From assembly GCA_964450715.1 (NCBI GenBank), contig CAYVFC010000239.1, positions 1-6,796 on the forward strand: a stretch of 6,796 nucleotides of DNA, in the 5' to 3' direction. Of the stretch, positions 1 through 6,105 are shown in pieces (within the stretch, counting starts at the first letter, position 1; every line of letters starts with the position of its first letter). The notes under the pieces are model-generated. The model did no database searches, was not told the origin of the DNA, and was given only the letters and a program-made list of their open reading frames with translations. The position numbers and the translations under genes are program-made. The DNA is from CAYVFC01 sp964450715 (GTDB taxonomy: Bacteria > Myxococcota_A > Polyangia > Polyangiales > JAFGIB01).

Positions 1-1
1 C

Positions 2-58
2 TCTCCCTGCGGTCGAGAGCGCTATTTCGAGGATTTTTCCGAGGACGAAAGCCGCTAG
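2..58 (+). CDS. C-terminal end of an upstream gene (5' truncated by window edge)
   Basis: Reading frame 2 is open from the window edge to a TAG at 56-58 and gives about 18 residues ending RYFEDFSEDESR. The strongly acidic, aromatic-containing tail with G/C-ending codons looks like a genuine protein C-terminus. The other two forward frames read less like protein. No domain can be recognised from so little, so no function is offered. The stop is followed by roughly 440 bases without a convincing gene. The call rests on composition only and could be chance. Confidence 0.35.
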   Translation, partial: SPCGRERYFEDFSEDESR

Positions 59-496
59 GGCGCCCGCCCACGCGGCCGCAACCGGATCGTTGATTTTGCG
101 GGGTCTCTTAAGAAGTCCTCCCGTCGTCATTCGGGTGGGCCGGACCGCCTGTGACGGCCAGCCAGCGCGGTCTGCGGCCCTGCCTCACACTCAGCAACGG
201 CACTAAATTTTTTCGATTCGGCGTAGCCACATTCCCCATCGCCGCGCTCCGAAACACTCTGTCCGGGTCTTTTGATAAGCTCTAAAACGAAGCGCTTCGG
301 CAAGAGCGTCGCGTACGCCGACAAATTATCAAGGAAGATAAAGAGTCGATCTCGTAACGGACGTCCTGTTTTCCCGGATCGCGTATCTCGGCGATAAATA
401 GAGGCGCGGATCGTTAGCTACGGTACGAGATCTATCGTCTTCTGTCATTCGTTCATACGATGTTCGGGACGCTCTAGTCGCTGCTACTTCCCTGCG
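59..496. other. Intergenic region upstream of the kinase
   Basis: No convincing gene is present. The stretch is less GC-rich than the genes around it. It contains one copy of a motif recurring elsewhere in the window (86-101). It also holds a 9-bp inverted repeat, GATCTCGTA at 348-356 and TACGAGATC at 424-432, and several CGGATCG-type words (83-89, 375-381, 407-413). A 65-codon minus-strand open frame (127-324) starts with TTG, has no ribosome binding site and resembles nothing I know, so it is not called as a gene. Confidence 0.5.
86..113 (+). repeat. Copy 1 of recurring intergenic motif
   Basis: ATCGTTGATTTTGCGG occupies 86-101. It matches copy 3 (6755-6770, minus strand) at 15 of 16 positions. 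It shares ATCGTT and TTTTGCGG with copy 2 (2081-2097). Similarity to copy 3 continues for about 12 more bases, both running on with a G, CTC, TAA and GA in the same order with one gap. The copy lies 28 bases after the upstream stop codon. A preceding CCGCAA (76-81) could pair with TTGCGG (96-101), but the other copies lack that partner. Function unknown. Confidence 0.5.
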
Positions 497-497
497 T

Positions 498-503
498 TAT
501 AAT
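498..503 (+). promoter_or_regulatory. Candidate sigma-70-type -10 element for the kinase gene
   Basis: A perfect TATAAT lies at 498-503 in otherwise GC-rich sequence, 53 bases before the kinase start codon. Transcription would begin near 510 and leave a leader of about 45 bases. No convincing TTGACA-like -35 box is seen 16-18 bases upstream, and there is no extended -10 TG. Either an activator is needed or the match is fortuitous. Confidence 0.4.
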
Positions 504-556
504 CCGCTCGGATCAACGCTGAAAGCCGGTCGAAGTCGATCCGTGCACCTCGACAC

Positions 557-1951
557 GTGACAGTAAAAGAGCGAATAGGAACCGATGCCCGTACCTTGCT
601 GACGCGAACGCGAGACGCCACGGCGTATCTGCCCGAGCTGCGCCAGCCGGGAGGGGTCCGTCGCTGGCTGCTGAGCGCCCGCAAGGCGCACTGGGTCGCC
701 GCCATCTGCCTGGTCGCCGGCTTGACCGTCGTCCCGCCGGTGCGCGACGTCCTGCTGGAAGCCGTGTTGAGCCCGGTGACCGTGCGCGGAGGCTTTCTGG
801 GTCTGGCAACGCGCCGCCGCGAGCACCCGAAGCTCCCGGCCGTACGCACCGCTTTCAACACGGTATACTGGCTCGGCTCGGGCTGCGCCGTACTCTGGTT
901 GCTCTGGTTGCACCTGCCGGTAGCCTTTCGACACCGGCAAGAGGACGAGCCGAACAGCGAAGGCGCGAACGCGGCAGCGACCGCGCCCACCTTACTGTCC
1001 CCGGCAGGCGGCGCGACGCCTTCGGGCGGCAGTACGCTGCGGGCGGCGGTGGCGCCGTCGGCTAACACGTCCGGCGAATCGCGGCCCGGCGGACCGTACG
1101 GCGCGGAGACGCCCGGCGGTGACGGGAGGGCCGAACCGGGAGTGGTCATTGCCGGACGCTATGCCATCGAGGTCGAGCTCGGACGCGGCGCCATGGGGGT
1201 CGTCTATCGCGCCCGCGACCAGGTGCTGGACCGTACGGTTGCATTCAAGGAGCTGCCCGCGCACCTCACCGAGGACGCGGCTCTGGTGGAACGGTTCCGG
1301 CGCGAGGCGCGCGCACTGGCCCGTCTGAGCCACCCGCATATCGTCCAGGTCCACGACCTGGTCGAGTCCGGCCGCCAGCTATGGATGGCGATGGAGCTGG
1401 TGACGGGCGGAAGCGTGGAACAGGAGCTCGAACGACAGGGCAAGCTGTCGTTCGACCGCGCGCTGGAGCTCGCCCGGCAGATGGCCGAGGCGCTCGCGCA
1501 CGCCCACGAGCAAGGTGTCATCCATCGCGATTTCAAGCCGGCAAACGTCATGCTCGATAGAACGGGCAGCGCAAAGGTCACCGACTTCGGCCTGGCCAAG
1601 CTCTCGCTGGATCCCGGATTGACCCAGGCAGGCGCGGTCATGGGGTCGCCGTCTTATATGAGCCCGGAGCAGGCCACCGGCGGCGAGGCGGACGCGCGGA
1701 GCGATATTTACGCGTTGGGGGCTACCGTATACGAGATGCTAACCGGTGCGCCGCCCTTTGTCGGAGCGGACGTCACCTCGGTGCTCGTGCAGCACATCAC
1801 CACCGCTCCCGTGCCGCCTCGCGACAGAGGGGTGGAGCTACCCGAACCGATGGAAGCGCTGCTGCTTGCGATGCTGGAAAAAGAGCCAGTAAGGCGCCCG
1901 GCCGGAATGGAAGAGGTGGCCGGAAAGCTCCGCGAGCTACGGCAGCAGTGA
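557..1951 (+). CDS. Membrane-anchored Hanks-type Ser/Thr protein kinase
   Basis: 464 residues. The C-terminal half (about 200-464) is a complete eukaryotic-like kinase that transfers ATP phosphate to Ser/Thr of target proteins, and probably to itself. Visible motifs are the glycine loop GRGAMGVV (209-216), ATP lysine K231 in VAFKEL, helix-C E250, catalytic loop HRDFKPAN with D325, K327 and N330, metal-binding D343 in DFG, SPE at 369-371, D383 in SDIYALG and R447 near the end. All key residues are present, so activity is expected; T356, S364 and S366 are possible activation-loop phosphosites. Two hydrophobic segments (about 46-62 and 102-124) precede an Ala/Gly/Pro/Ser-rich linker (about 130-197), placing the kinase in the cytoplasm. 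Canonical bacterial PknB-type proteins have the opposite order, kinase first. No sensor domain is recognised. GTG at 557 is the only in-frame start after the TAA at 500-502; no clear Shine-Dalgarno site precedes it. Substrate unknown. Confidence 0.93.
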   Translation: MTVKERIGTDARTLLTRTRDATAYLPELRQPGGVRRWLLSARKAHWVAAICLVAGLTVVPPVRDVLLEAVLSPVTVRGGFLGLATRRREHPKLPAVRTAFNTVYWLGSGCAVLWLLWLHLPVAFRHRQEDEPNSEGANAAATAPTLLSPAGGATPSGGSTLRAAVAPSANTSGESRPGGPYGAETPGGDGRAEPGVVIAGRYAIEVELGRGAMGVVYRARDQVLDRTVAFKELPAHLTEDAALVERFRREARALARLSHPHIVQVHDLVESGRQLWMAMELVTGGSVEQELERQGKLSFDRALELARQMAEALAHAHEQGVIHRDFKPANVMLDRTGSAKVTDFGLAKLSLDPGLTQAGAVMGSPSYMSPEQATGGEADARSDIYALGATVYEMLTGAPPFVGADVTSVLVQHITTAPVPPRDRGVELPEPMEALLLAMLEKEPVRRPAGMEEVAGKLRELRQQ

Positions 1952-1956
1952 GCGAA

Positions 1957-1984
1957 CCGCGGTCGAAGCGACTACCGACCGCGG
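1957..1984 (+). terminator. Hairpin just after the kinase stop codon
   Basis: CCGCGGTCG (1957-1965) and CGACCGCGG (1976-1984) form a perfect 9-bp GC-rich stem with a 10-base loop, starting 6 bases after the kinase TGA. The position fits a 3'-end structure, either a terminator or an mRNA stabiliser. No T-run follows, so it is not a classical intrinsic terminator. It may work with Rho or only protect the mRNA end. Confidence 0.45.
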
Positions 1985-2080
1985 AGCGCCCTTGCCGCGC
2001 CCGGCAGGCGTCGTATCTTCAGCCTCAAAGCGCGGTCGCGTCTTCAAGTGACCAGGTGAGCGCCGAAGCGAGTAGAACGG

Positions 2081-2097
2081 ATCGTTCAGTTTTGCGG
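2081..2097 (+). repeat. Copy 2 of recurring intergenic motif
   Basis: ATCGTTCAGTTTTGCGG carries the same two halves (ATCGTT and TTTTGCGG) as copies 1 and 3, with a 3-base rather than 2-base spacer. Like copy 1 it is preceded by CGG, giving CGGATCGTT. Similarity does not continue downstream, where TAGAAT (2098-2103) follows directly. It lies 130 bases after the kinase stop. Confidence 0.45.
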
Positions 2098-2127
2098 TAG
2101 AATTCCCAACTGAGCAGACCGACAGCG

Positions 2128-2241
2128 GTCACCAATTTCGGCTGTTTTAACGAGGACTTCAAGCGTCCCCCTAACGGTGACCCCCGACGGTGACAGGTTC
2201 TCTCCTCATTCGAAGAAAAAAGACGAAGCCGTCACCAATTT
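2128..2241. promoter_or_regulatory. Cluster of four GTCACC/GGTGAC words upstream of the lipoprotein
   Basis: GTCACCAATTT occurs as an exact 11-base direct repeat at 2128-2138 and 2231-2241. Between them ACGGTGAC is repeated at 2174-2181 and 2187-2194, a spacing of 13 bases. The GTCACC core is thus present twice on each strand within about 110 bases, about 80 bases or more before the lipoprotein start. The arrangement resembles binding sites for a dimeric or multimeric regulator. No known regulator is assigned. Confidence 0.3.
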
Positions 2242-2307
2242 TCCGACCGCCGGCCACTTCTCTTTTTACATACGTTCTAGTATCTGAAGCTTCGATGGTG
2301 ATCTTCC

Positions 2308-2314
2308 GGGAGGT
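2308..2314 (+). promoter_or_regulatory. Ribosome binding site of the lipoprotein gene
   Basis: GGGAGGT ends five bases before the ATG at 2320. This is a strong Shine-Dalgarno match at good spacing and fixes the start, which also gives a proper lipoprotein signal peptide. Confidence 0.75.
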
Positions 2315-2319
2315 AATAG

Positions 2320-3069
2320 ATGCGAAACCTTGCGCGGACGGGAATCGTTCATTTTCTTACGGTTATCGTGGCTCTCTTCTGTGTCGTAGCGGGCTGCGGT
2401 GGCGACAGCGACGGAGGAACAGCCGGTTCTACGGGAGGATCCGGTGCCGGAACAGGGGGCTCCGCGCAGACCTGCACTCCCTACGAAACAGTCTCCTGTC
2501 CCTGTTTCGGTGGCAGTATGGGTACGCAGCAATGCGATGCCTACGGGACGTTCTATAGCGAGTGCGTGTGTCCTCAGACCGGGGCGGGCGCCGGAGGGGG
2601 CGGAATGGCCGGCACCATCGCGGGCGGTAGCGGAGGAACCGCGGGCGCAAGCGGAACGGTCGGATACCCTCCCGAGGGCGGCACCGGTGGAACCGCGGGC
2701 GCGGCCGGCGCGAGCGGCATGGGCGGCACCGGCGGCATGGCCGGGGTGAGCGGCTGGGGCGGTACCGGTGGAACTGCGGGCATGAGCGGCACGGGCGGAA
2801 CCGGAGGCATTCCCTCCACGGGCGGGGCGTGCCCGGCCGGTTTTTCGTGTCTGAGCAATAGCTTCTTGGACTCGTTCCAGCCGGGGCTGCTCTTCTGCGC
2901 TCCCGACGATGCATCCACTCAGTTTATGGCCGGCGCCATGGGGCCGACCCCGCCGGTATGCACCAATGTTGGCTCGGCGGACGAATGTAACGCCATAGGC
3001 CTTCAGGTGAGCTGCACTGAGCTTCCGTTCCTCGGTCCGATGTGCCTGAAGCCGATGTGCACGCCCTGA
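2320..3069 (+). CDS. Secreted Cys-rich, Gly-rich lipoprotein (myxobacterial style)
   Basis: 249 residues. The N-terminus is a lipoprotein signal peptide: R2 and R6, a hydrophobic core (about 8-22) and the lipobox VAGC with lipidated C26. After cleavage the protein should be anchored on the outside of the cytoplasmic membrane or carried to the outer membrane; D29 and D31 follow the cysteine closely. Residues 52-84 form a compact Cys motif (C52, C60, C62, C72, C82, C84) of the kind CxxxxxxxCxC...GTQxC...CxC seen repeatedly in myxobacterial surface lipoproteins. Residues 85-170 are a Gly/Thr/Ala/Ser spacer built from GGTGG and AG(M/A)SG-like units. The C-terminal part (171-249) has eight more cysteines (171, 177, 193, 214, 223, 232, 242, 247), an even number consistent with disulfides outside the cytoplasm. 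No enzyme motif is seen. Function unknown; surface structure or adhesion is only a guess. Confidence 0.88.
   Translation: MRNLARTGIVHFLTVIVALFCVVAGCGGDSDGGTAGSTGGSGAGTGGSAQTCTPYETVSCPCFGGSMGTQQCDAYGTFYSECVCPQTGAGAGGGGMAGTIAGGSGGTAGASGTVGYPPEGGTGGTAGAAGASGMGGTGGMAGVSGWGGTGGTAGMSGTGGTGGIPSTGGACPAGFSCLSNSFLDSFQPGLLFCAPDDASTQFMAGAMGPTPPVCTNVGSADECNAIGLQVSCTELPFLGPMCLKPMCTP
2572..2829 (+). repeat. Low-complexity Gly-rich coding repeat inside the lipoprotein
   Basis: Degenerate in-frame repeats encode GGTGG, GTAG and SG units (residues 85-170). The Gly codons vary (GGC, GGA, GGG, GGT), so the repeat is old or kept at protein level rather than freshly duplicated. GC-rich repeats of this kind also create long spurious open frames on the other strand (for example 2266-3168), which are not genes. 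Confidence 0.8.
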
Positions 3070-3283
3070 CCTCGCTCGGTAGGTAAAACGCCGGAGTTCG
3101 ACGCGGACGCCGCTTCGTCCCCCAAAACGGGAGGAGAGGGGGTACCCGCAGCCGATATCTCGAAGCATTCGCAGGTAACTACCGATGCCGTAAAATTGGC
3201 GCCGTCAGACCTGCATGCTATCGTGAATACACGAGAAATCGCCCCGGACGGTCGTCTGCGAACCAAGGCGATACGATTTTCTC
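3070..3283. other. Intergenic region between lipoprotein and kor operon
   Basis: This 214-base stretch has no gene. The lipoprotein stop is not followed by a clear terminator; only short stems are visible, such as GCGG/CCGC at 3103-3113. The second half is AT-richer and carries the candidate promoter and dyad described separately. Confidence 0.5.
3196..3234 (+). promoter_or_regulatory. Candidate kor promoter with overlapping 5-4-5 dyad
   Basis: TTGGCG (3196-3201) and TATCGT (3219-3224) are 17 bases apart and each match the sigma-70 consensus at 4 of 6 positions. Overlapping the -10 is a perfect dyad TCGTG-AATA-CACGA (3221-3234). The 5-4-5 geometry is that of CRP/FNR-family sites, but the half-site sequence is not the FNR consensus TTGAT. 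If both calls are right, a bound regulator would block the promoter. The dyad lies 50 bases before the korD start. Confidence 0.3.
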
Positions 3284-3529
3284 ATGGTAAAGCGTAGGCT
3301 GAAGGAACACCGCATCGACCGCGACTGGTGCAAGGGATGCGGGATCTGCGTTCACTTCTGCCCCAAAAAGGTGCTGGAGCTGGACGCCGAGGACAAGGCC
3401 GTGGCGGTCAGGCCCGAGGAGTGCATCTGCTGCCAGCTCTGTGAGATACGTTGCCCGGATCTGGCCGTCGAGGTGATCGCGGAGCAAGCACCGTCGACCA
3501 GGCCCCCTCCGCAGAGGAAGGCCTCATGA
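3284..3529 (+). CDS. korD: 2-oxoacid:ferredoxin oxidoreductase, ferredoxin-like delta subunit
   Basis: 81 residues. This small iron-sulfur subunit should carry two [4Fe-4S] clusters that take electrons from the catalytic subunits to soluble ferredoxin. The two cluster motifs are visible: C16-x2-C19-x2-C22-x3-C26-P and C47-x2-C50-x2-C53-x3-C57-P, with an extra C49. The remainder is a basic N-terminus and a Pro/Arg-rich tail (70-81). It is the first gene of the operon and its TGA overlaps the korA start (ATGA, 3526-3529). Unlike the next three genes it lacks a Shine-Dalgarno site: AAGG at 3265-3268 is about 15 bases from the ATG. ATG 3284 is nevertheless the only in-frame start after the TGA at 3224-3226, so initiation may be weak or the leader very short. 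The delta role is clear from the neighbours; substrate specificity does not follow from this subunit. Confidence 0.9.
   Translation: MVKRRLKEHRIDRDWCKGCGICVHFCPKKVLELDAEDKAVAVRPEECICCQLCEIRCPDLAVEVIAEQAPSTRPPPQRKAS
3514..3521 (+). promoter_or_regulatory. Ribosome binding site deciding the korA start
   Basis: GAGGAAGG ends four bases before the ATG at 3526. This favours 3526 over the longer open frame that begins at 3451, which would overlap korD by 79 bases and add a non-homologous-looking N-terminal stretch. Confidence 0.7.
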
Positions 3530-4674
3530 GGGGGGGGCTCAAGTTCGTCCAAGGAAACGAGGCCTGCGTCGAGGCGGCACTGTACGCGGGTCTCGATTTC
3601 TATGCGGGCTATCCCATCACCCCGTCGAGCGAGATCGCCGAGCACCTTTCCGTACGCCTGCCTGGGATCGGCGGCAAGTTCATCCAGATGGAGGACGAGA
3701 TCGCCTCCATCTGCGCCATCGTCGGGGCCTCGCTCACCGGCCACAAGGTCATGACGGCCACCAGCGGCCCGGGCTTCTCCCTGATGCAGGAGGGGCTGGG
3801 ATTCGCCATCATGGCCGAGATCCCCTGCGTGATCGTCAACGTCATGCGGGGGGGACCCTCGACCGGGCTTCCCACCTCGCCCAGCCAGGGTGACGTCTAC
3901 CAGGCCCGCTGGGGTGTGCACGGCGACCACTCCATCATCGCGCTCACCGCTTCCACCTTGCAGGATGTATTCGAGATGACCGTCCACGCCTTCAACCTGG
4001 CGGAGACCTTTCGCACTCCGGTCATCCTGCTCTTCGACGAGGTGATCGGCCACATGCGCGAGAAGCTGGTCATACCGGAACCGGGCGCGCTGCCCATCGT
4101 CGACCGGCTGAAAACCTCGCTCAAGGTGGGCCTGGACTTCCACCCCTACCTGCCGCGCGAGGACGGGCGGCTGCCCATGTCGGATTTCGGCGGCCAGCAC
4201 CGCTACAACGTCACCGGGCTCTACCACGACATGTGGGGCTTCCCCACCCAGGACCCCTGGCTGGTGCATGGCCTGGTCCGGCACCTGGTCGACAAGATCG
4301 AGAACAACATAGACGCCATCTGCCGCTACAAGGAGTACTACGTCGAGGACGCCACCACCATGCTCGTCTCCTACGGATGCTCGGCCCGCTCGGCGCTACA
4401 CGTGGTGGAGAACCGGCGGAAGCGGGGAGAGAAGCTGGGGCTGCTGGAGCTGCAGAGCCTCTGGCCCTTCCCCTACGCGCTGGTAGAGGAGAAGTGCAAC
4501 GGGGCGCGGCACATCGTGGTGGTGGAGATGAACATGGGCCAGGTGACCCGGGCGGTGAAACGGGCCGTCTCCAGGCCCGAGAGAGTGATGCTGGCCAACC
4601 GCATCGACGGCGTGCTCATCACCCCCACTGATATCCGCAATATCCTCCGGCTCATCCAGGGAAAGGGGGTGTAA
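3526..4674 (+). CDS. korA: 2-oxoacid:ferredoxin oxidoreductase alpha subunit (probably 2-oxoglutarate)
   Basis: 382 residues, a normal length for a separate alpha subunit. With KorB it forms the thiamine-diphosphate active site that decarboxylates a 2-oxoacid and transfers the acyl group to CoA. Features: the substrate-pocket motif GYPITPSSEI (28-37); MEDEIAS (56-61) in the pyrimidine-binding domain, whose glutamate is expected to contact the cofactor; TSGPGFSLMQEG (79-90); RGGPSTGLPT (108-117) with conserved R108; and a second alpha/beta domain from about 255 that includes VSYGCSAR (281-288). Subunits sharing these motifs in the family serve 2-oxoglutarate, 2-oxoisovalerate or pyruvate. The gene order D-A-B-C matches the 2-oxoglutarate enzyme of epsilonproteobacteria (oorDABC), so KOR (EC 1.2.7.3) is the likeliest but unproven. 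The cytoplasmic enzyme is usually oxygen-sensitive. Start chosen from the ATGA overlap with korD and the good ribosome binding site. Confidence 0.93.
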   Translation: MRGGLKFVQGNEACVEAALYAGLDFYAGYPITPSSEIAEHLSVRLPGIGGKFIQMEDEIASICAIVGASLTGHKVMTATSGPGFSLMQEGLGFAIMAEIPCVIVNVMRGGPSTGLPTSPSQGDVYQARWGVHGDHSIIALTASTLQDVFEMTVHAFNLAETFRTPVILLFDEVIGHMREKLVIPEPGALPIVDRLKTSLKVGLDFHPYLPREDGRLPMSDFGGQHRYNVTGLYHDMWGFPTQDPWLVHGLVRHLVDKIENNIDAICRYKEYYVEDATTMLVSYGCSARSALHVVENRRKRGEKLGLLELQSLWPFPYALVEEKCNGARHIVVVEMNMGQVTRAVKRAVSRPERVMLANRIDGVLITPTDIRNILRLIQGKGV

Positions 4675-4676
4675 CG

Positions 4677-5483
4677 GTGGCGGTCAAGGACTATATCCGC
4701 AAGCGCTTCTTCCCCCATATCTGGTGCCAGGGCTGCGGCCACGGCATCGTGCTGAACTGCATGTTGCGGGCCTTCGACCAGCTGGGGATCAGCAAGAACG
4801 AGATCGTTATGGTTTCGGGCATCGGCTGTTCGTCTCGCGTTTCCGGCTACGTGGACTTCCACACCCTGCACACCCTGCACGGGCGGGCGCTGGCCTTTGC
4901 CACCGGCGTCAAGATCGGCATGCCCTACCTCAACGTGATCGTGCCCATGGGGGACGGCGACGCGCTGGCCATCGGCGGCAACCACTTTATCCACGCTGCG
5001 CGGCGCAACATCGCCATGACGGCCATTGTGATGAACAACCGCATCTACGGCATGACCGGTGGACAGCACTCGCCGCTCAGCTGCTACGGGGACCGCGCCA
5101 CCACCGCGCCCTATGGCAACATCGACCAGGACTTCGACGTGGTGGAGTTGGCCAGGGCGGCGGGCGCCTCCTTCGTGGCGCGCTCTTCCACCTTCCACGC
5201 CCGGCAGACCACCGAGATCATCCGCCAGGCCATCATGCACGAGGGCTTCGCCGTGGTGGAGGTACTCTCCCAGTGTCCCACCTATTACGGCCGCAAGAAC
5301 CGCCAGGGAGACGCTTCGGAGATGATGGAGTGGTTCCGGGACAATACGGTTCCCATCGGCTCGAAGGCCAAGCAGCAGAGACCGGAGCTGATCGAGCGCG
5401 GGATATTCGTGCAGGAGGATAAACCCGAGTACTGCGCCGAGTACGACAAGATCATCGAACGCGCCCGGGGGGAGGGGCCCTGA
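4677..5483 (+). CDS. korB: 2-oxoacid:ferredoxin oxidoreductase beta subunit (TPP and Fe-S binding)
   Basis: 268 residues. This subunit binds the diphosphate of thiamine diphosphate through Mg2+ and holds the proximal [4Fe-4S] cluster that accepts electrons from the reaction intermediate. Four cluster ligands are visible in the expected places: C17 and C20 in WCQGCGHG, C51 in GIGCSSR and C200 in SQCPTYYGR. Other family motifs are HGRALAFATG (68-77), the metal/TPP motif GDGDALAIGGNHF (92-104), IVMNNRIYGMTGGQ (117-130) and SP (132-133). The start is GTG at 4677, two bases after the korA stop, with AAGGGGGT (4663-4670) as ribosome binding site. Its last stop base is the first base of the korC ATG. 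Nothing is missing, so a working subunit is expected. Length is normal for the family. Confidence 0.94.
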   Translation: MAVKDYIRKRFFPHIWCQGCGHGIVLNCMLRAFDQLGISKNEIVMVSGIGCSSRVSGYVDFHTLHTLHGRALAFATGVKIGMPYLNVIVPMGDGDALAIGGNHFIHAARRNIAMTAIVMNNRIYGMTGGQHSPLSCYGDRATTAPYGNIDQDFDVVELARAAGASFVARSSTFHARQTTEIIRQAIMHEGFAVVEVLSQCPTYYGRKNRQGDASEMMEWFRDNTVPIGSKAKQQRPELIERGIFVQEDKPEYCAEYDKIIERARGEGP

Positions 5484-6028
5484 TGGAACGCTGCAGGATC
5501 GTCTTCTCCGGCTCGGGCGGACAGGGGATCATTACCGCCTCCATCCTACTGGCCGAGGCCGCCGTGTTGCACGAGGGGCTGGAGGCCACGCAGACCCAAG
5601 TTTATGGCCCCGAGGCCCGGGGCGGATCCAGCCGCGCGGACGTGATCATCGCGGAAACGCAGATACTCTTCCCCAAGGTGATCCAGCCCAACGTGCTGAT
5701 CTGCCTCAGCCAGACCGCCTACAACAAGTACTCCGGCATCGTCCGCCCGGGGGGCATCCTGCTCAGCGACAGCCGTTTCGTCACCGCGGAGAGCAAGGTG
5801 GACGCGCGTCAGATCGAGCTGCCCATGTACGAGACGGTGATGGCGGAGTTCAACAGAAGCATCGCCTTCAACATTTTAATGCTGGGGGCGGTGGTGGGTA
5901 TCACGCGCCTGGTGCGCCTGGATTCGGTTGCTAAAGTGCTGGAGGTGCGGGTGCCGAGTGAGTTCTTCGAGATGAACCTTAAGGCCCTGCAGCTGGGCTA
6001 CGGGCTGGCGCCCAACGGGGAACTGTAG
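5483..6028 (+). CDS. korC: 2-oxoacid:ferredoxin oxidoreductase gamma subunit
   Basis: 181 residues, a single gamma domain of normal length. In crystal structures of related enzymes this domain closes over the active site and helps place CoA. Motifs: the N-terminal glycine-rich loop GSGGQGI (10-16), QVYGPEARGGSSRADV (39-54), the hydrophobic strand VLICLSQ (71-77) followed by a tyrosine, and FNILMLGAVVG (129-139). The ATG overlaps the korB TGA by one base (TGATG), and GGAGG (5471-5475) gives a strong ribosome binding site, so translation is probably coupled. Its TAG stop forms the first three bases of a 23-bp hairpin repeat, so the last codon borders repetitive DNA. The C-terminus still looks complete. 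Confidence 0.93.
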   Translation: MERCRIVFSGSGGQGIITASILLAEAAVLHEGLEATQTQVYGPEARGGSSRADVIIAETQILFPKVIQPNVLICLSQTAYNKYSGIVRPGGILLSDSRFVTAESKVDARQIELPMYETVMAEFNRSIAFNILMLGAVVGITRLVRLDSVAKVLEVRVPSEFFEMNLKALQLGYGLAPNGEL

Positions 6029-6048
6029 GGGCGGGCCTTGCGCCCGCC
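6026..6048 (+). repeat. Hairpin repeat, copy 1, overlapping korC stop
   Basis: This 23-base unit is identical to 6070-6092, with starts 44 bases apart. Its core is the stem GGCGGGC (6030-6036) and GCCCGCC (6042-6048) with a 5-base loop. It begins with the korC TAG. It could act as a 3'-end structure for the kor mRNA. No T-run follows. GC-rich hairpin repeats of this look are dispersed between genes in various bacteria. Confidence 0.75.
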
Positions 6049-6069
6049 AGATTCGCGTCGTCCCGAACA

Positions 6070-6092
6070 TAGGGGCGGGCCTTGCGCCCGCC
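6070..6092 (+). repeat. Hairpin repeat, copy 2
   Basis: Exact second copy of the 23-base unit at 6026-6048, with stem GGCGGGC (6074-6080) and GCCCGCC (6086-6092). A related hairpin follows at 6106-6123. The 21-base spacer between the copies contains TCGTCCCGAAC, partly echoed by CCCGAACGAC after copy 2. Confidence 0.75.
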
Positions 6093-6105
6093 CGAACGAC
6101 AACCG

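Larger units (their letters stand above)
1985..2307. other. Intergenic region between kinase and lipoprotein
   Basis: No gene is seen. The region holds motif copy 2 (2081-2097) and a cluster of four GTCACC/GGTGAC words. It becomes AT-rich near 2210-2285, with an A-run at 2215-2221 and a T-run at 2263-2267, as expected just upstream of a promoter-driven gene. I could not place a confident -35/-10 pair for the lipoprotein: TTTACA (2265-2270) resembles a -35 box but lacks a partner -10 at the right distance. Confidence 0.5.

Noticed and set aside
127..324. 65-codon minus-strand open frame
   Set aside because: TTG start, no ribosome binding site, no recognisable domain, and it lies in AT-richer intergenic-type sequence.
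2265..2284. TTTACA with TAGTAT as the lipoprotein promoter
   Set aside because: The boxes are only 8 bases apart, and no -10 element exists at 16-18 bases from TTTACA.
2266..3168. Long minus-strand open frame (300 codons) opposite the lipoprotein
   Set aside because: It is a shadow of the Gly-rich repeat. The plus-strand frame has a strong ribosome binding site, a signal peptide and a lipobox.
3352..4284. 310-codon minus-strand open frame opposite korD/korA
   Set aside because: It overlaps well-supported kor genes in full and its His/Asp/Gly-rich translation is typical of an antisense shadow of GC-rich coding DNA.
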